Made by a program: the position numbers and the translations under genes. A stretch of DNA of 64,000 nucleotides from an uncultured Holophagaceae bacterium. GTDB lineage: Bacteria > Acidobacteriota > Holophagae > Holophagales > Holophagaceae. This document shows, piece by piece, positions 63,808-64,000 of the stretch. Position 1 is the stretch's first letter. Each line of letters opens with the position of its first letter. The notes beneath the pieces were generated by a model. That model was given only the letters and a program-made list of their open reading frames with translations, did not search any database and was not told the DNA's origin. The stretch spans positions 124,001 through 188,000 of the forward strand of contig CAIOFF010000048.1 of assembly GCA_903857495.1 (NCBI GenBank). The letters are read 5' to 3'.

Positions 63808-64000
63808 TCAGACTTCCGCGGCCTGTTCGGCGCGGGCCTGGGCCACGAGGGCTTCGATGCGCAGCCGCACTTCCGCGGCCAGGGCATCGCGGTCGGCGTG
63901 ATCGGCGGGATACACTGGGTCTCCCACGAGCATGGTGAAGCGCCCGGGGCGGATGCGCAGGCCGCCGGAGGGTAGGGCGTTGAAGCCGCCCACGGTGGCC
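63808..64000 (-). CDS. Probable 1-acylglycerol-3-phosphate acyltransferase, C-terminal part
   Basis: Only the last 63 residues are visible; the frame is open to the window end at 64000, so the gene begins beyond it. The visible part reads TVGGFNALPSGGLRIRPGRFTMLVGDPV, resembling PlsC motif IV (variable V, conserved P, and a (V/I)GxPI-like GDPVYP), followed by a polar helical tail. The key motif I (HX4D) is outside the window, so the call is tentative. The gap 63692-63807 holds nothing I can name besides a small CACCACGAAGACAGGTGG hairpin. Confidence 0.6.
   Translation of the reverse strand, partial: ATVGGFNALPSGGLRIRPGRFTMLVGDPVYPADHADRDALAAEVRLRIEALVAQARAEQAAEV

Overview
The window is 64 kb of dense, GC-rich bacterial chromosome with about 64 protein genes. 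It holds no tRNA, rRNA, CRISPR array or recognisable insertion sequence. Long open frames lie antisense to most real genes because of the high GC. The gene set points to a free-living, motile, diderm bacterium with many sigma-54-type regulators, a futalosine-pathway menaquinone gene (mqnD), a SUF iron-sulfur system with SufU and Nfu, polyhydroxyalkanoate (PHA) granule genes and an HMG-CoA reductase. I infer an Acidobacteriota relative of the Holophaga/Geothrix kind. A Myxococcota or Desulfobacterota member is not excluded by what I can read.

Layout. 1-9.7 kb: 3' part of lon, a small membrane protein plus a YihY-family protein, an NtrC-type response regulator, a degenerate Fis/AAA-like protein coupled to a hemolysin III gene, a PhzF-like isomerase, and an S9 peptidase. 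9.7-18.7 kb: rpsA, whose 3' end and terminator are duplicated, an NRDE/TANGO2-like protein, and a six-gene suf operon (sufB-C-D-S-U-nfu, minus strand) behind an IscR-like operator. 18.7-22.6 kb: two TPR proteins, an ACT-domain protein and mqnD. 22.6-23.9 kb: a less GC-rich patch with a free CZB-domain protein and an orphan contractile-tail tube protein (gp19 family). 23.9-33.2 kb: an HtrA protease, a chemoreceptor with a probable sigma-28 promoter, Hsp20 with a leader hairpin, an FG-GAP lipoprotein, a PlsB-like acyltransferase, an ABC permease/adaptor pair without ATPase, and a frameshifted YIP1 gene.

33.3-44.7 kb is the most interesting region. It holds two coupled ArsA/Get3-like ATPases, then PhaR behind a double palindrome, a phasin and a patatin-like lipase. 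On the other strand lie a PHA-system protein, an acyl-CoA-binding protein and a TPR protein, with a ParA ATPase diverging from them. Next comes a coupled operon of HMG-CoA reductase, a UbiB-type kinase and a wax-ester synthase/DGAT-like acyltransferase. Together these look like an intracellular storage-lipid granule locus, covering coating, regulation, acyl-CoA supply, mobilisation and possibly segregation. No PHA synthase lies in the window.

44.7-64 kb is mostly housekeeping and accessory genes: ornithine aminotransferase, a MOSC protein, a GMP reductase/IMP dehydrogenase-like enzyme, an MFS transporter coupled to a rhodanese, a TlpA-like thioredoxin coupled to a Sel1-repeat membrane protein, HAD phosphatase, purF, miaA coupled to an enoyl-CoA hydratase-like gene, another YIP1 protein, and several secreted proteins of unknown function. 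It closes with a GAF/sigma-54 activator divergent from a Ser/Thr kinase with TPRs, across a palindrome, and the 3' end of a probable PlsC acyltransferase.
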